Source of the DNA: an uncultured archaeon
GTDB taxonomy: Archaea; Thermoproteota; Nitrososphaeria; JACIWG01
DNA: 64,000 bases
NCBI GenBank assembly: GCA_938034445.1
Contig: CALHLD010000026.1
Span: 64,562-128,561, forward strand
Reading direction: 5' to 3'
In this document: piece by piece, positions 8,723-16,959 of the stretch
How positions within the stretch are numbered: the stretch's first letter is position 1
Layout of the letters: the number at the start of each line of letters is the position of its first letter
Notes under the pieces: generated by a model
What the model was told of the DNA's origin: nothing
Database searches by the model: none
What the model saw: the letters and a program-made list of their open reading frames with translations, nothing else
Program-made: the position numbers and the translations under genes

Positions 8723-9265
8723 ATGGGATCCAATAATAGGTCAGAAAGAACAACATATATTTATAAAGGAAAGCGTATTTCTTTAAAGATCATAGACACC
8801 ATTTTACCTAATGGCAAATTTGCGAAAAAGGAAATCGTAGAACATCCTGGAGCAGTTGTAATATTGCCTATTTTAGAAAATGGCAAGATAGTGTTGTTGA
8901 AACAATTTCGTCCATCAGTAAAAAATTGGGTTTACGAGCTTCCTGCTGGAACATTAGATAAAGTAGGAGAAGATCCTAAGGAATGTGCATTAAGAGAGTT
9001 AGAGGAGGAGACAGGATATAGGGCTGAAAAGATTGAGGCACTACTCAAGATTTATCCTTCTCCTGGCTATTGTACAGAAATTATACATGTCTATGTGGCT
9101 AAAGGCCTTAAGAGGACTGTCCCTAAACAAGAGGAAACAGAGGTTATTGAAACTTTAATTTTATCTTTAGCTGATGCGATCGAGTTAATAAGAAAAGAGG
9201 ACATAGCTGACGCTAAAACATTACTAGCACTATTATATTATGAAAAATATTTTCTAGACACTTAA
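8723..9265 (+). CDS. NUDIX hydrolase, ADP-ribose pyrophosphatase-like
   Basis: Hydrolyses nucleoside diphosphates linked to another moiety, most likely ADP-ribose to AMP and ribose 5-phosphate. The 180-aa protein has the NUDIX box at about 76-100: PAGTLDKVGEDPKE followed by RELEEETGY, with the metal-binding REXXEE glutamates intact. The loop before the first conserved Glu has one extra residue compared with the strict consensus. The leading ELPAG and the following YPSPGY segment (proline about 15 residues after the box) are typical of the ADP-ribose pyrophosphatase subgroup. The gene is single, with a decayed ABC operon downstream. Confidence 0.87.
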   Translation: MGSNNRSERTTYIYKGKRISLKIIDTILPNGKFAKKEIVEHPGAVVILPILENGKIVLLKQFRPSVKNWVYELPAGTLDKVGEDPKECALRELEEETGYRAEKIEALLKIYPSPGYCTEIIHVYVAKGLKRTVPKQEETEVIETLILSLADAIELIRKEDIADAKTLLALLYYEKYFLDT

Positions 9266-9335
9266 TTATCTTCAAAATGAAAAGGCTTGATGAGGGCAAT
9301 GTACTCTTTTAAAGCTCCTAAAGCCTCTAACTACG

Positions 9336-10984
9336 GTGGTGTCATCTATTGAATCCAATAACATGGCTCTCAAACTTTTTATCAAACCTTTCAAAAAATC
9401 TTTTCCCCGAAAATTTCTTCACACACTTTCTGTCTGCTTCTTCATCTTTTTTGCAATATTGCCCTCAATCTTTGTGATAACATACGTTCCATTAAATTGG
9501 AATCTTATTTATGAAAAGCTCTTTCTTATTCCAGAAAATATAGGTTTAGCATTAGATAGTCTCAAGATCAGCTTAGTCCTCTCACTAATTGTAGCCTTTA
9601 TAGATATTCTAGTTGGAGTTCCTTTAGGATTTTATGTTGCTAGGGGAGGAAAAACTTCCTATATCATCGACACATTAATAGAAATTCCTATTGTTACACC
9701 AACTTCTGCTCTCGGTTTTTCTGTCGCCCTTCTATGGCCTACGATACTGCAATTTTCAATACAATAGTTTATTATCCTTATTCTATTGCATATAGCGTTC
9801 ACTATACCTTATATGGTTAGAAGTGTTGCTGCAGCATTAAGAGATTTTGATGTTTCCTATGAAATTGTTTCAAGAACTCTTGGAGCTCGCCCTTTCACTA
9901 CGGTGAGAACAGTAACTTTACCGTTGATTAAAGAAGGTGTCATGACTGGAACGCTTCTCACTATAGCTAGAAGTTTAAGTGAAACTGGTGCAACTAGTAT
10001 TGCTTTAACCTTATCAAAGGCCGGGAACCTTAATACTGCACCAACACTAATTTATTTTTGGCGCTCGCTCGCTGACAAGGAGCCCTCATACCTTTATATG
10101 GGTTCGTTTGTAAGCCTAATGTTAATATTAATTTCGTTAATTCTATTTTTTATAATAAGAATATTTTTCAACAAGTTTCATATTACGCTTAGGAGAGTTT
10201 ATCTTCCTATTGAAAATGAATTTAGTAGAAGGAGGTGGCTTGTTTTTAGAAACATGTCAACAAGTTTATTTTTCCTACTTATTGCATTTCTTCCTGTACT
10301 TTATCCAATAAGCTATGGTATCATCTACCCAAATATTATAGTAGAAAAATTTGATGTTATTGGAAATAGTATATTCTATTCTTTTATTGTGGCAGCATCT
10401 GTTACTGCTATAGATTTAATTTTTGGTTTACCATTATCATTATATATTGCAAGAGGCAGCAATAGCAGATATAAAAGTATCATAGACTATATGATTGAAA
10501 TACCTATTGTTTTTCCAACCGTAGCTGTAGGCATTTCATTAAATCTTTTTTTGGATAACATCCATTTCTAAAATGTTTCCAATAGTACAATTAAGTGACA
10601 TTATACTTATTATTTTTGCTCATGTTGCAATAACAATCTCTTTTATAGTGAGAAGTGTGGTTAATGCATTAAATTCTCTAGACCAAAGTTTTGAAGAAGC
10701 AGCTAAGACTCTTGGCTCAACACCTTTCAGCACATTCGTTAAAGTAGTTTTCCACAAATAAAATTTTCTATTCTTGCAGGAGCAATATTCGTTTCACAAG
10801 AAGCCTTGATGAGACTGGTGCAACGTTAGCTGCAGCACCAAGGGCCCTAACGGCTCCTGTTGTGATCGTAGATTATGTTAAAAAAGGTCTATTACCTGAA
10901 GCAGGCATCTCCGCCATGATTCTAATAATCTTCTCATACATAATATTACTAATTGTAAGAAAGGTTGGTGAAAGGTATGGTTAA
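9336..10984 (+). pseudogene. Broken two-domain ABC importer permease
   Basis: Remnant of a fused permease (two binding-protein-dependent transport domains, about 540 codons), as used for inorganic ions such as iron(III), molybdate/tungstate, phosphate or sulfate. Both EAA loops are visible: SRTLGARPFTTVRTVTLP in the first half and AAKTLGSTPFSTFVKVV in the second. The frame is broken by an in-frame TAG at 9765-9767, a stop and frame change near 10569, and further frameshifts near 10749 and 10810. The last frame (LDETGATLAAAPRALTAPVV to VRKVGERYG) ends at 10984 and overlaps the ATPase start by 8 bases, as in an intact operon. Start is a GTG at 9336. No substrate-binding protein gene is next to it. 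Confidence 0.85.
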
Positions 10985-11394
10985 AGTTGAATTATCAAAG
11001 GTCACAAAATCATTTGATGGCAAACTTGTACTGGATAAAATTAGCTTAACAGTAGAGGATGGAGAAATACTTCTGTCTGATAGGCCCTTCGGGTGCAGGT
11101 AAAACTACAACATTAAAAATTTTGGCAAGCCTTTATAAGCCAGATAAAGGTCGAATCTTTTTTGATAATGTTGATGTAACAGGCTTAGAATCATGGGAAC
11201 GTGGTGCCATGGTGATGTTCCAGAATCCAACTTTATTTTCGAACATGACAGTAATAGAAAATATTATGTTTCCATTACTTGAGCAGAATGTCTCAAGAGA
11301 TGAGGCTTTAGAAGCGGCTAGAATGTTGTTAAAGAAAATCCATTTGGAGGAACGTGAAAGCTCTTATCCGCATGAGTTAAGAGGGTGGGCATGA
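10977..11394 (+). pseudogene. Truncated, frameshifted ABC transporter ATPase
   Basis: Starts at ATG 10977 (MVKVELSKVTKSFDGK) overlapping the permease end. One extra A in the GAGAAATAC run near 11062-11066 shifts the frame; the correct frame resumes with YFCLIGPSGAGKTTTLK, an intact Walker A. Q-loop MFQNPTLF follows. The sequence then stops exactly at the ABC signature: SYPHELRG is followed by a TGA at 11392-11394. The rest of the ATPase (Walker B, H-loop, substrate-regulatory domain) is missing. The next codons belong to a DUF47-like gene, so a deletion appears to have removed the end of one gene and the beginning of the next. Confidence 0.85.
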
Positions 11395-11774
11395 TTGCTG
11401 ACTATGCTCGTGCTGCTGGTAGGTGTTTAACATTACTTTCATTAGACAAGTATCCTGAAGGAGTAAAGGAGATAGCGAATTTAATGGTTGAAAAAAGTTT
11501 AGAAAACGCTAGTACCCTAAAACTGGCTCTCCAAAACCTTACAACAAATTTGGATGAGGTAATAAAATATTGTGATAAAGTTGAAAGAATAGAAGAAGAT
11601 GTCGACAAAATACATGGTACAGCGAGAGGCATCTTAAAAGATTTGCCTTCATCAACAATGAATACTGGAGAGTTTATTGTATTATCAGAGTTCTTTAACG
11701 ACCTTGAAATGATAAATGATTCCTGTGAAGATTCTGTTGACATTTTAAGATTAATTGTTGTAAAACTTAGGTAA
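11391..11774 (+). pseudogene. C-terminal fragment of a DUF47/PhoU-like protein
   Basis: The 127-codon helical stretch (MIADYARAAGRCLTLL, then heptad-like helices with LEDxxDKI-like pattern RIEEDVDKIHGTARG, ending DILRLIVVKLR) resembles the second half of DUF47/PhoU-type proteins. These regulate or accompany phosphate and other anion transporters. A full DUF47 protein is about 210-220 aa, so the N-terminal half is missing. The fragment begins within 10 bases of where the ABC ATPase breaks off. Its reading frame is intact, so a short protein could still be made from GTG 11385 or ATG 11391, but it is probably non-functional. Confidence 0.6.
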
Positions 11775-11832
11775 AGTTAATAGCCTTACCCTAATCACCT
11801 TTTCATTCATTTAATTTATGGAGTAAAAGTTA

Positions 11833-12183
11833 TCAATATTCTTTCCTTGCTTCTTCAGTAAATTTTTTTATAACAATTTCTTGAAGCTTCTGGAAATAAA
11901 GTCTTGTAGCAAGGGGCATTTCAGGTAAATATTTATCGATCGCCTGCATAAAATATGGGACCGCTCGCCGTGACATATTAACTTTAAACTTCATTGGAAA
12001 AATTTGGTCTTGTTCTATTGAAATGCTGTCTCTAAGCTCTTGTGTTGGACATAAAGCTTTTGCTTCAGATTCAATCACATTATACCATGAGGCCAAAATT
12101 TCTGGGTCTAAACCTTCTTTTGTTTCCTCTATCTCCTTTAATATCCTCGTTAAATCTCCAAGATTGAAGGGATCAAATGACAT
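11833..12183 (-). CDS. Hypothetical protein, 116 aa
   Basis: Unrecognised 116-aa protein, predicted mostly helical and soluble. Visible features are a short acidic N-terminus (DPFNLGDLTRILKEIEE), a single cysteine in ALCPTQELRDS, and a basic C-terminal helix (YFQKLQEIVIKKFTEEARK). A TATA-like GGTTTAATT on the minus strand near 12207 sits about 25 nt before the ATG, supporting a leaderless gene. Both flanking genes are unrelated by function (DUF47 remnant; MscS-like membrane protein). Confidence 0.6.
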   Translation of the reverse strand: MSFDPFNLGDLTRILKEIEETKEGLDPEILASWYNVIESEAKALCPTQELRDSISIEQDQIFPMKFKVNMSRRAVPYFMQAIDKYLPEMPLATRLYFQKLQEIVIKKFTEEARKEY

Positions 12184-12259
12184 AATATGTACCTACCATA
12201 TGCTGGCAATTAAACCTTTTTCATAAAACTGTATGTTGCTATCGGACAAAAATGTTAGT

Positions 12260-12868
12260 TTACTGCTTTTTCCCCAATGCTATTAAATGTTCGCCAAAGA
12301 AAAGCCAAACCGCGAACGCTCCTATAGCAAGCCCCATTCCGATCGATATACCAAAATCTAATGCAGACTTTGTCTCAACACTTAACGCTGTTAAATCTAT
12401 TAGCACCGCTAGTATGAGCAGAAACGCGATCATTAAAAGGAAACTGTCCATCTTCTTTTCCAATTTAATGCTCCTTACTAAAGCGTCTAATCCGAACACG
12501 AATATTAAAGATATAATAATAACACTTGCAATTCTGGCAAGGTATCCTAATGTTGCCCCATAAAATTGTGTGTATTCGGGAACAAATATTCTAACAGCTA
12601 AAGCGGTTGCAGTAATCAGGATTCCAGTACTTGCAAGAATAGTGAAGGTTAGCGATAAAGGAATCCTTAAGCCTCCAGGTAAAATGCTTCCAATAAACTC
12701 TTCAATCTTCGACATCCTGACTAGCCATTTAATTAGTCGGTTAACATATTTTATTAAGATAAGTGCAGAAGCGAAGACCAATAGGGCTAAAATTAGTTTA
12801 GGAAATAGTATAACCATTTCATGTAAAATTGAATTAACTTCTGTCAGTAATTCTTCGAAAAAAGGCAA
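12260..12868 (-). CDS. Membrane protein, MscS-type transmembrane-helix family
   Basis: Integral membrane protein of 202 aa with an amphipathic N-terminal helix and about five transmembrane segments. It resembles the conserved N-terminal TM-helix region of small-conductance mechanosensitive channel relatives (PKLILALLVFASALILIKYV followed by LVRMSKIEEFIGSILPG). The MscS beta/vestibule domain is absent, so it is not a complete classical channel. Start is a TTG at 12868, two bases after the stop of the upstream MFS gene, so the two are translationally linked in an operon. Its role may be osmotic or envelope related; substrate or gating is unknown. Confidence 0.65.
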   Translation of the reverse strand: MPFFEELLTEVNSILHEMVILFPKLILALLVFASALILIKYVNRLIKWLVRMSKIEEFIGSILPGGLRIPLSLTFTILASTGILITATALAVRIFVPEYTQFYGATLGYLARIASVIIISLIFVFGLDALVRSIKLEKKMDSFLLMIAFLLILAVLIDLTALSVETKSALDFGISIGMGLAIGAFAVWLFFGEHLIALGKKQ

Positions 12869-12870
12869 CC

Positions 12871-14187
12871 TTATACACCAACAATGATTCCAGCGATTCT
12901 GTATATAAAGTATAATGAGGCTATAAGGAAGGTTAGCGCCAAAATTTCAATCATAAACTTTATCATATTCTTTGAAGCTGTAACGGTGAAAGTATATCCT
13001 AAAACGCTTGAGGAGTACACTATTCTACCAAACTCGTATGTTATAGAAGGTGGTGTAATCGCTGTCTCAGGAATAGCAAATAATGCTACTACTAGGGCTA
13101 AAAGTCGAAATGTTGTTGAAAAAACTATTGCAGTAGTGGGCTCTGAGGTTATAAAGCATGTTATGAATGATGCTATTAAAAGTCCTACTGCATTAGCACT
13201 AGTCAAAAACATTGAAGCCTTAACCACACCAAAAACTTTAACATATCTTGAGTAGATTGATGTTGTAAGCAAATTAACACCCAAAAATGTCATTGAAGCA
13301 AGAAAGGATAATATTAAATGTATTTCAGGTATCGTGATGAACATTACTGAAGTTGTGACAACAATATTAAATACTATAGCTAAAAGATATTGCTTATATC
13401 CTTTCCAAAGATATGGTCCAATTGTACCGCCAACGCTTCCTGCAAGAGAAAGTCCTACAGCAATATAGACTGGCGCATTCAAGTTTCTGAGTAGGGGACT
13501 CCATGAAAGTCCTAAAATGTTTCCACCTACCATCATAAGCGCAAAAAGTACAAAAGTGTTAATCTTCTTAAACTCAGCTTCCTCAGAAACTGTATGTTTT
13601 TGTACACTTTTAATTTCAGAAGAAATGTTATAGGGTACAAGCGTTACTGTCGAAACTAAGCCGACAAGCAATGCGGTCGAATATGCGACAAAATAGCTTT
13701 GTGGTGCAAAAATTTCTGCCGATATGTAGGTTGAAAACATCATTCCTAAGATTGATGCAGCAGAAGATGCTGCTGTCCTCTTAATTGTTAGGTCAACAAA
13801 CTCAGTCTCTTGGTACTGTGTAAACATTGCAATGGTAATTAGCACGCCTACAGGTATTGTTAGGGCTTGTGCGATAGCATAAGTTGCTACCATAAAATTA
13901 GGGCTACCAAGCATAAACGGAAGCGAAAACCATACAAAACGTTCACCGGCATGAAGTAATATTAATTTCAATTTTGTCCTAGATTCAACAATTTTCGGAT
14001 AATTGTATATTAAATATGAGGCGAAGATGCTTAGTACGGCTGCAGCTAATGTGACGTAAGATATCAGTTGAAGTGAATATCCACTGTACGCTAGCATTGG
14101 AACAAAAAGGTTTCTTGAAACTGCAACGTAAAAGCCTCCGAAAAACGCTTCTAAAACCATTAAAAGTTTTCCAAAATCTTTCATCAA
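12871..14187 (-). CDS. MFS-type transporter, 438 aa
   Basis: Polytopic membrane protein with about 12 hydrophobic segments in two halves separated by a charged loop (SSEIKSVQKHTVSEEAEFKK, about 193-212), the architecture of major facilitator transporters. There is no clear substrate signature. It is followed by the MscS-like gene with a two-base gap. A TATA-like TTTATATCTT on the minus strand near 14232-14240 gives it its own promoter, 65 bp downstream of the threonine-synthase-like regulator on the same strand. It is therefore an obvious candidate target for that regulator. Confidence 0.72.
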   Translation of the reverse strand: MMKDFGKLLMVLEAFFGGFYVAVSRNLFVPMLAYSGYSLQLISYVTLAAAVLSIFASYLIYNYPKIVESRTKLKLILLHAGERFVWFSLPFMLGSPNFMVATYAIAQALTIPVGVLITIAMFTQYQETEFVDLTIKRTAASSAASILGMMFSTYISAEIFAPQSYFVAYSTALLVGLVSTVTLVPYNISSEIKSVQKHTVSEEAEFKKINTFVLFALMMVGGNILGLSWSPLLRNLNAPVYIAVGLSLAGSVGGTIGPYLWKGYKQYLLAIVFNIVVTTSVMFITIPEIHLILSFLASMTFLGVNLLTTSIYSRYVKVFGVVKASMFLTSANAVGLLIASFITCFITSEPTTAIVFSTTFRLLALVVALFAIPETAITPPSITYEFGRIVYSSSVLGYTFTVTASKNMIKFMIEILALTFLIASLYFIYRIAGIIVGV

Positions 14188-14252
14188 AGAATCTCTAACC
14201 GTTCACTGGAACCAGATTTAATCAAGATATAAATTTTTAAAATTCTATAAAA

Positions 14253-15668
14253 TTATAGTATTATTTTACCTTTATCGGTTAAGCTATAGTATTCTCTTCT
14301 CCTCCCCAAAACATTTTTGGACCCTATCCTTTTAACATAACCCATTTCTATCAACTGGTTAAGATGCTGATATACTGAAGGAATCTTTAACATAATCCTA
14401 TAATTCTCACGTAATTTTCTCCAAATCTGATATCCATACATATCCTCTATAGAAAGTAATTCGAGAATAGATCTTTTGGTCAAACCTAACTTCACACCAC
14501 TCAATTCCTCAAGCAGAAAACCAACTTCAGACTTTTTGAGAGCAATATCTTTCATGATTTTAGGATCTTTTAAGCCCCCTCCAGTTATAATACAGACAAC
14601 AGTAGAATCACGTTTTATTTCCCCTAACCTTCTAAGCTTTATCAAACCTGCTAATGAAAGGCTTGCAGCAGGTTCGGCCAGTATTCCCTCCATTTCTGCT
14701 AAAATAGAAAGTGCCCTGTAACATTCCTCCTCACTTACTGAAACAGCGTATCCTCCAGTTTCTCTTATAGCCTTTAATGCTGCACTACCATACCTTGGTC
14801 TTGAAACACTTAAATCAAGAATTCTTGTAAAAAACTTTGTCTCAAAAGGGGCTTCTTCTAACCCTTCTTCATATGCTTTAACAATAGGTGCACATCCTGA
14901 AGGCTGTACACCAACAATTTTACACCTAATATCTTCTAATCCAAACATGTGCTTAAGCTCCTTTAACATCTTATAGGTGAAGTAAGCTAGACCACCCTCT
15001 CCCATAGGAAGAATAATATATTCAGGCAATCTTTTTCCAAGTTGAAGAAAAATTTCTAAAAGAACGGTCTTCTTCGCTTCGTTTATGATTGGATCATATT
15101 CTGTCGCCAAAGCTTCTTCTTTAAAGGTTTTGGTTTTAGAAAAATCTTGTATAACGTTAACTTTTGCACCATATAATATCATCTGATAAAGTTTTCCAAC
15201 GTCGACCATGGGTTTCACATTAACGTATAAGGGTATTCCCGCCTTCGAAGAATATGCCGCAAGAGATGCTGCAAGATTACCAGTAGAATAAGTTACTATA
15301 CTCTTATAGCCTAAACTTTTAATAAAAGAAACAAAAAGTGCAGAACATCTGTCAAAATATGAGCCTGTGGGCTCAGTGGTCTCATTCTTAAACCAAAGGC
15401 CCTCTACATTTAATTCCCGCTTAAGTCTAGAACTTTCAATCAAACATGTATTTCCTTCACCTAAAGAAAATTGAAACCCCTTACTAACATATGGAAAAAG
15501 TTGAGCGTACCTCCAAATACCTATCTCTTCATTAATTTCTTTAAACTCAATTGGAACAGTGGTTTCTATCGAAAGGCCACAACCACATCTTTCACACAAT
15601 TTTCTATCTACATCAAATTTATACACTGTACCACATTTTATACAATTTAGAGTCAAATTATCGTACAT
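14253..15668 (-). CDS. Threonine-synthase-like fold without PLP lysine, fused to PadR-like winged helix
   Basis: Two-part protein of 471 aa. Residues 1-35 hold a zinc-ribbon (C9, C12, C25, C28) and residues about 36-380 follow threonine synthase, a fold-type-II PLP enzyme. GEGNT (70-74), STGNLAASLAAYSSKAGI (128-145), PMGEGG (221-226) and TGGGLKDP (362-369) are all kept. The lysine that forms the PLP Schiff base should lie in the NPTGSFKDR motif; here the motif reads EPTGSYFDR (99-107), so Phe105 replaces it. Residues 395-471 are a PadR-type winged helix (MYGYQIWRKL, SVYQHLNQLIEMGYVKR, YYSLTDKG). I infer a transcription factor that senses a ligand with a dead enzyme fold. The frame opens at 15722, but a TATA box at 15697-15706 lies inside that extension, so ATG 15668 is preferred. 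Confidence 0.8.
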   Translation of the reverse strand: MYDNLTLNCIKCGTVYKFDVDRKLCERCGCGLSIETTVPIEFKEINEEIGIWRYAQLFPYVSKGFQFSLGEGNTCLIESSRLKRELNVEGLWFKNETTEPTGSYFDRCSALFVSFIKSLGYKSIVTYSTGNLAASLAAYSSKAGIPLYVNVKPMVDVGKLYQMILYGAKVNVIQDFSKTKTFKEEALATEYDPIINEAKKTVLLEIFLQLGKRLPEYIILPMGEGGLAYFTYKMLKELKHMFGLEDIRCKIVGVQPSGCAPIVKAYEEGLEEAPFETKFFTRILDLSVSRPRYGSAALKAIRETGGYAVSVSEEECYRALSILAEMEGILAEPAASLSLAGLIKLRRLGEIKRDSTVVCIITGGGLKDPKIMKDIALKKSEVGFLLEELSGVKLGLTKRSILELLSIEDMYGYQIWRKLRENYRIMLKIPSVYQHLNQLIEMGYVKRIGSKNVLGRRREYYSLTDKGKIIL

Positions 15669-15696
15669 ACTAAAACCTATAATATATAAGGGTGTA

Positions 15697-15706
15697 CTTA
15701 TATATC
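15697..15706 (-). promoter_or_regulatory. TATA box of the threonine-synthase-like regulator
   Basis: AAAAGATATATAAG on the minus strand (about 15710-15697) is a good purine-rich BRE plus TATA. A second TATA-like run lies at 15690-15681. Transcription would start near 15677, about 10 nt before ATG 15668. This rules against the longer reading frame from 15722. Confidence 0.5.
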
Positions 15707-15874
15707 TTTTACATTCACACAAATAAAATTTTGCGTAGAAATTTTGGCACCATTCAACTTAATTTAGATTAGAACTTAAATATGCTTTGATGTCCTCTAT
15801 CGTCATTCTAAATAATCTATTTCCCTTATTTAAACGATTTTCATGTGATTTTTAGTAAAAAATTGTTAAATAGT

Positions 15875-15904
15875 TAGGGGTCTAACCATAATAGGGGTCT
15901 ACCC
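15875..15904 (+). promoter_or_regulatory. Paired direct repeats at the ATPase start, putative operator
   Basis: TAGGGGTCTAACC (15875-15887) and TAGGGGTCTACCC (15892-15904) are near-identical 13-bp units 17 bp apart. The second ends one base before the ATG at 15906. A TATA-like TTGTTAAATAG (about 15863-15873) lies just upstream. The repeats therefore cover the transcription start and would block initiation if bound, probably by the ATPase's own C-terminal winged helix or by a regulator elsewhere. Confidence 0.5.
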
Positions 15905-15905
15905 T

Positions 15906-16949
15906 ATGTTCTTTAGTCCTGAACCCAAAACAAAAATAGAAGATTTCTTCAACATGGAAGAGGAGCTTAGTGAGTTTAAGGAGAAACTAAATATGGGGAA
16001 ACTTATAATTATTTTAGGTCTAAGGCGATATGGTAAAACTTCGTTGATATTAACAGGTCTCAATAGTTTAGGTTTAGACTATATTTTCCTAGATTGTAGG
16101 CTATTGCCATCAGGCATGTTCTCTTTAAACGATTTCTTACATCTTCTTGAAGATGAGTTGAATAGGAAATCTTGGGCTAAAAATGTTTTATCTAATATTG
16201 AAGGTGTTAGTGTGAGTGGGCTGAGCTTAAAGTTTAGAAAAAGGAATCAAAATGTTCTTTTAAACGTTCTTAAAAACTTGGAAAAAAAGGTTCTTGTCCT
16301 TGACGAAGCACAGGAATTAAGGAGATCAAATTATAGATTTGATTATCTTCTAGCATACCTCTATGATCATGTTAATTTGAAGATAATTGTTTCCGGCTCA
16401 CAGGTGGGTTTACTTTATAGGTTTTTAAGGGTTGAAGACCCTGAAGCACCATTGTTCGGAAGACCCTATTTTGAAATTAAATTAAAAAAGTTAAGTTCTC
16501 AAAAGGCTAGAGAATTTTTAGAAAAAGGCTTTGAGCAGGAGAATTTGAAAGTTTCCTCTAAAATCATAGAAGAGGCTGTGAATAAATTTGATGGAAATAT
16601 AGGATGGCTCACATATTTTGGCTACTCCTACACAAAAAGTGGTGAACCAATAGATAAAATACTTGATAGAGCATCAAGACTTTCTGTAAGTGAAGTTAAA
16701 CATGCCTTAAACGTCTACGGTTTAGGTAAAAAAAGATATGTTGAAGTTTTAAAAATTGTAGCGGGTGGCAGTAATTTGAAGTGGAGTGAAATAAAAAGAG
16801 GCGTAGAAGCCAAGTTAGGAAAAATTCCAAACAATACATTATCTAACATACTCAAAAACTTAATCGATCAAGGCTTCTTAGTGAAGGTTAATGGAGAATA
16901 TAGCATAACTGACCCAATCTTAAGGGCTGGAATTTTGAAATACCTCTAA
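15906..16949 (+). CDS. Archaeal-type P-loop ATPase with C-terminal winged helix
   Basis: Member of the archaeal ATPase group of STAND/AAA-like P-loop proteins (Pfam ATPase_2 type). Walker A is GLRRYGKTS (38-46) and Walker B is VLVLDEAQE (about 128-136), followed by a sensor-like IIVSGSQ. The last 90 residues look like a winged helix (KWSEIKRGVEAKLG, NTLSNILKNLIDQGFLVKV). Family proteins are abundant and poorly understood; roles in defence, toxin-like activity or DNA transactions have been suggested. It is 347 aa, complete, and preceded by direct repeats that suggest autoregulation. No mobile-element genes flank it directly. Confidence 0.85.
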   Translation: MFFSPEPKTKIEDFFNMEEELSEFKEKLNMGKLIIILGLRRYGKTSLILTGLNSLGLDYIFLDCRLLPSGMFSLNDFLHLLEDELNRKSWAKNVLSNIEGVSVSGLSLKFRKRNQNVLLNVLKNLEKKVLVLDEAQELRRSNYRFDYLLAYLYDHVNLKIIVSGSQVGLLYRFLRVEDPEAPLFGRPYFEIKLKKLSSQKAREFLEKGFEQENLKVSSKIIEEAVNKFDGNIGWLTYFGYSYTKSGEPIDKILDRASRLSVSEVKHALNVYGLGKKRYVEVLKIVAGGSNLKWSEIKRGVEAKLGKIPNNTLSNILKNLIDQGFLVKVNGEYSITDPILRAGILKYL

Positions 16950-16959
16950 TTCTCTACAG

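Noticed and set aside
9765-9767. In-frame TAG in the ABC permease, possible pyrrolysine or readthrough codon
   Set aside because: The same gene has several other frameshifts, and other genes in the window (for example the one ending at 31870) use TAG as a normal stop. Nonsense mutation in a pseudogene is simpler.
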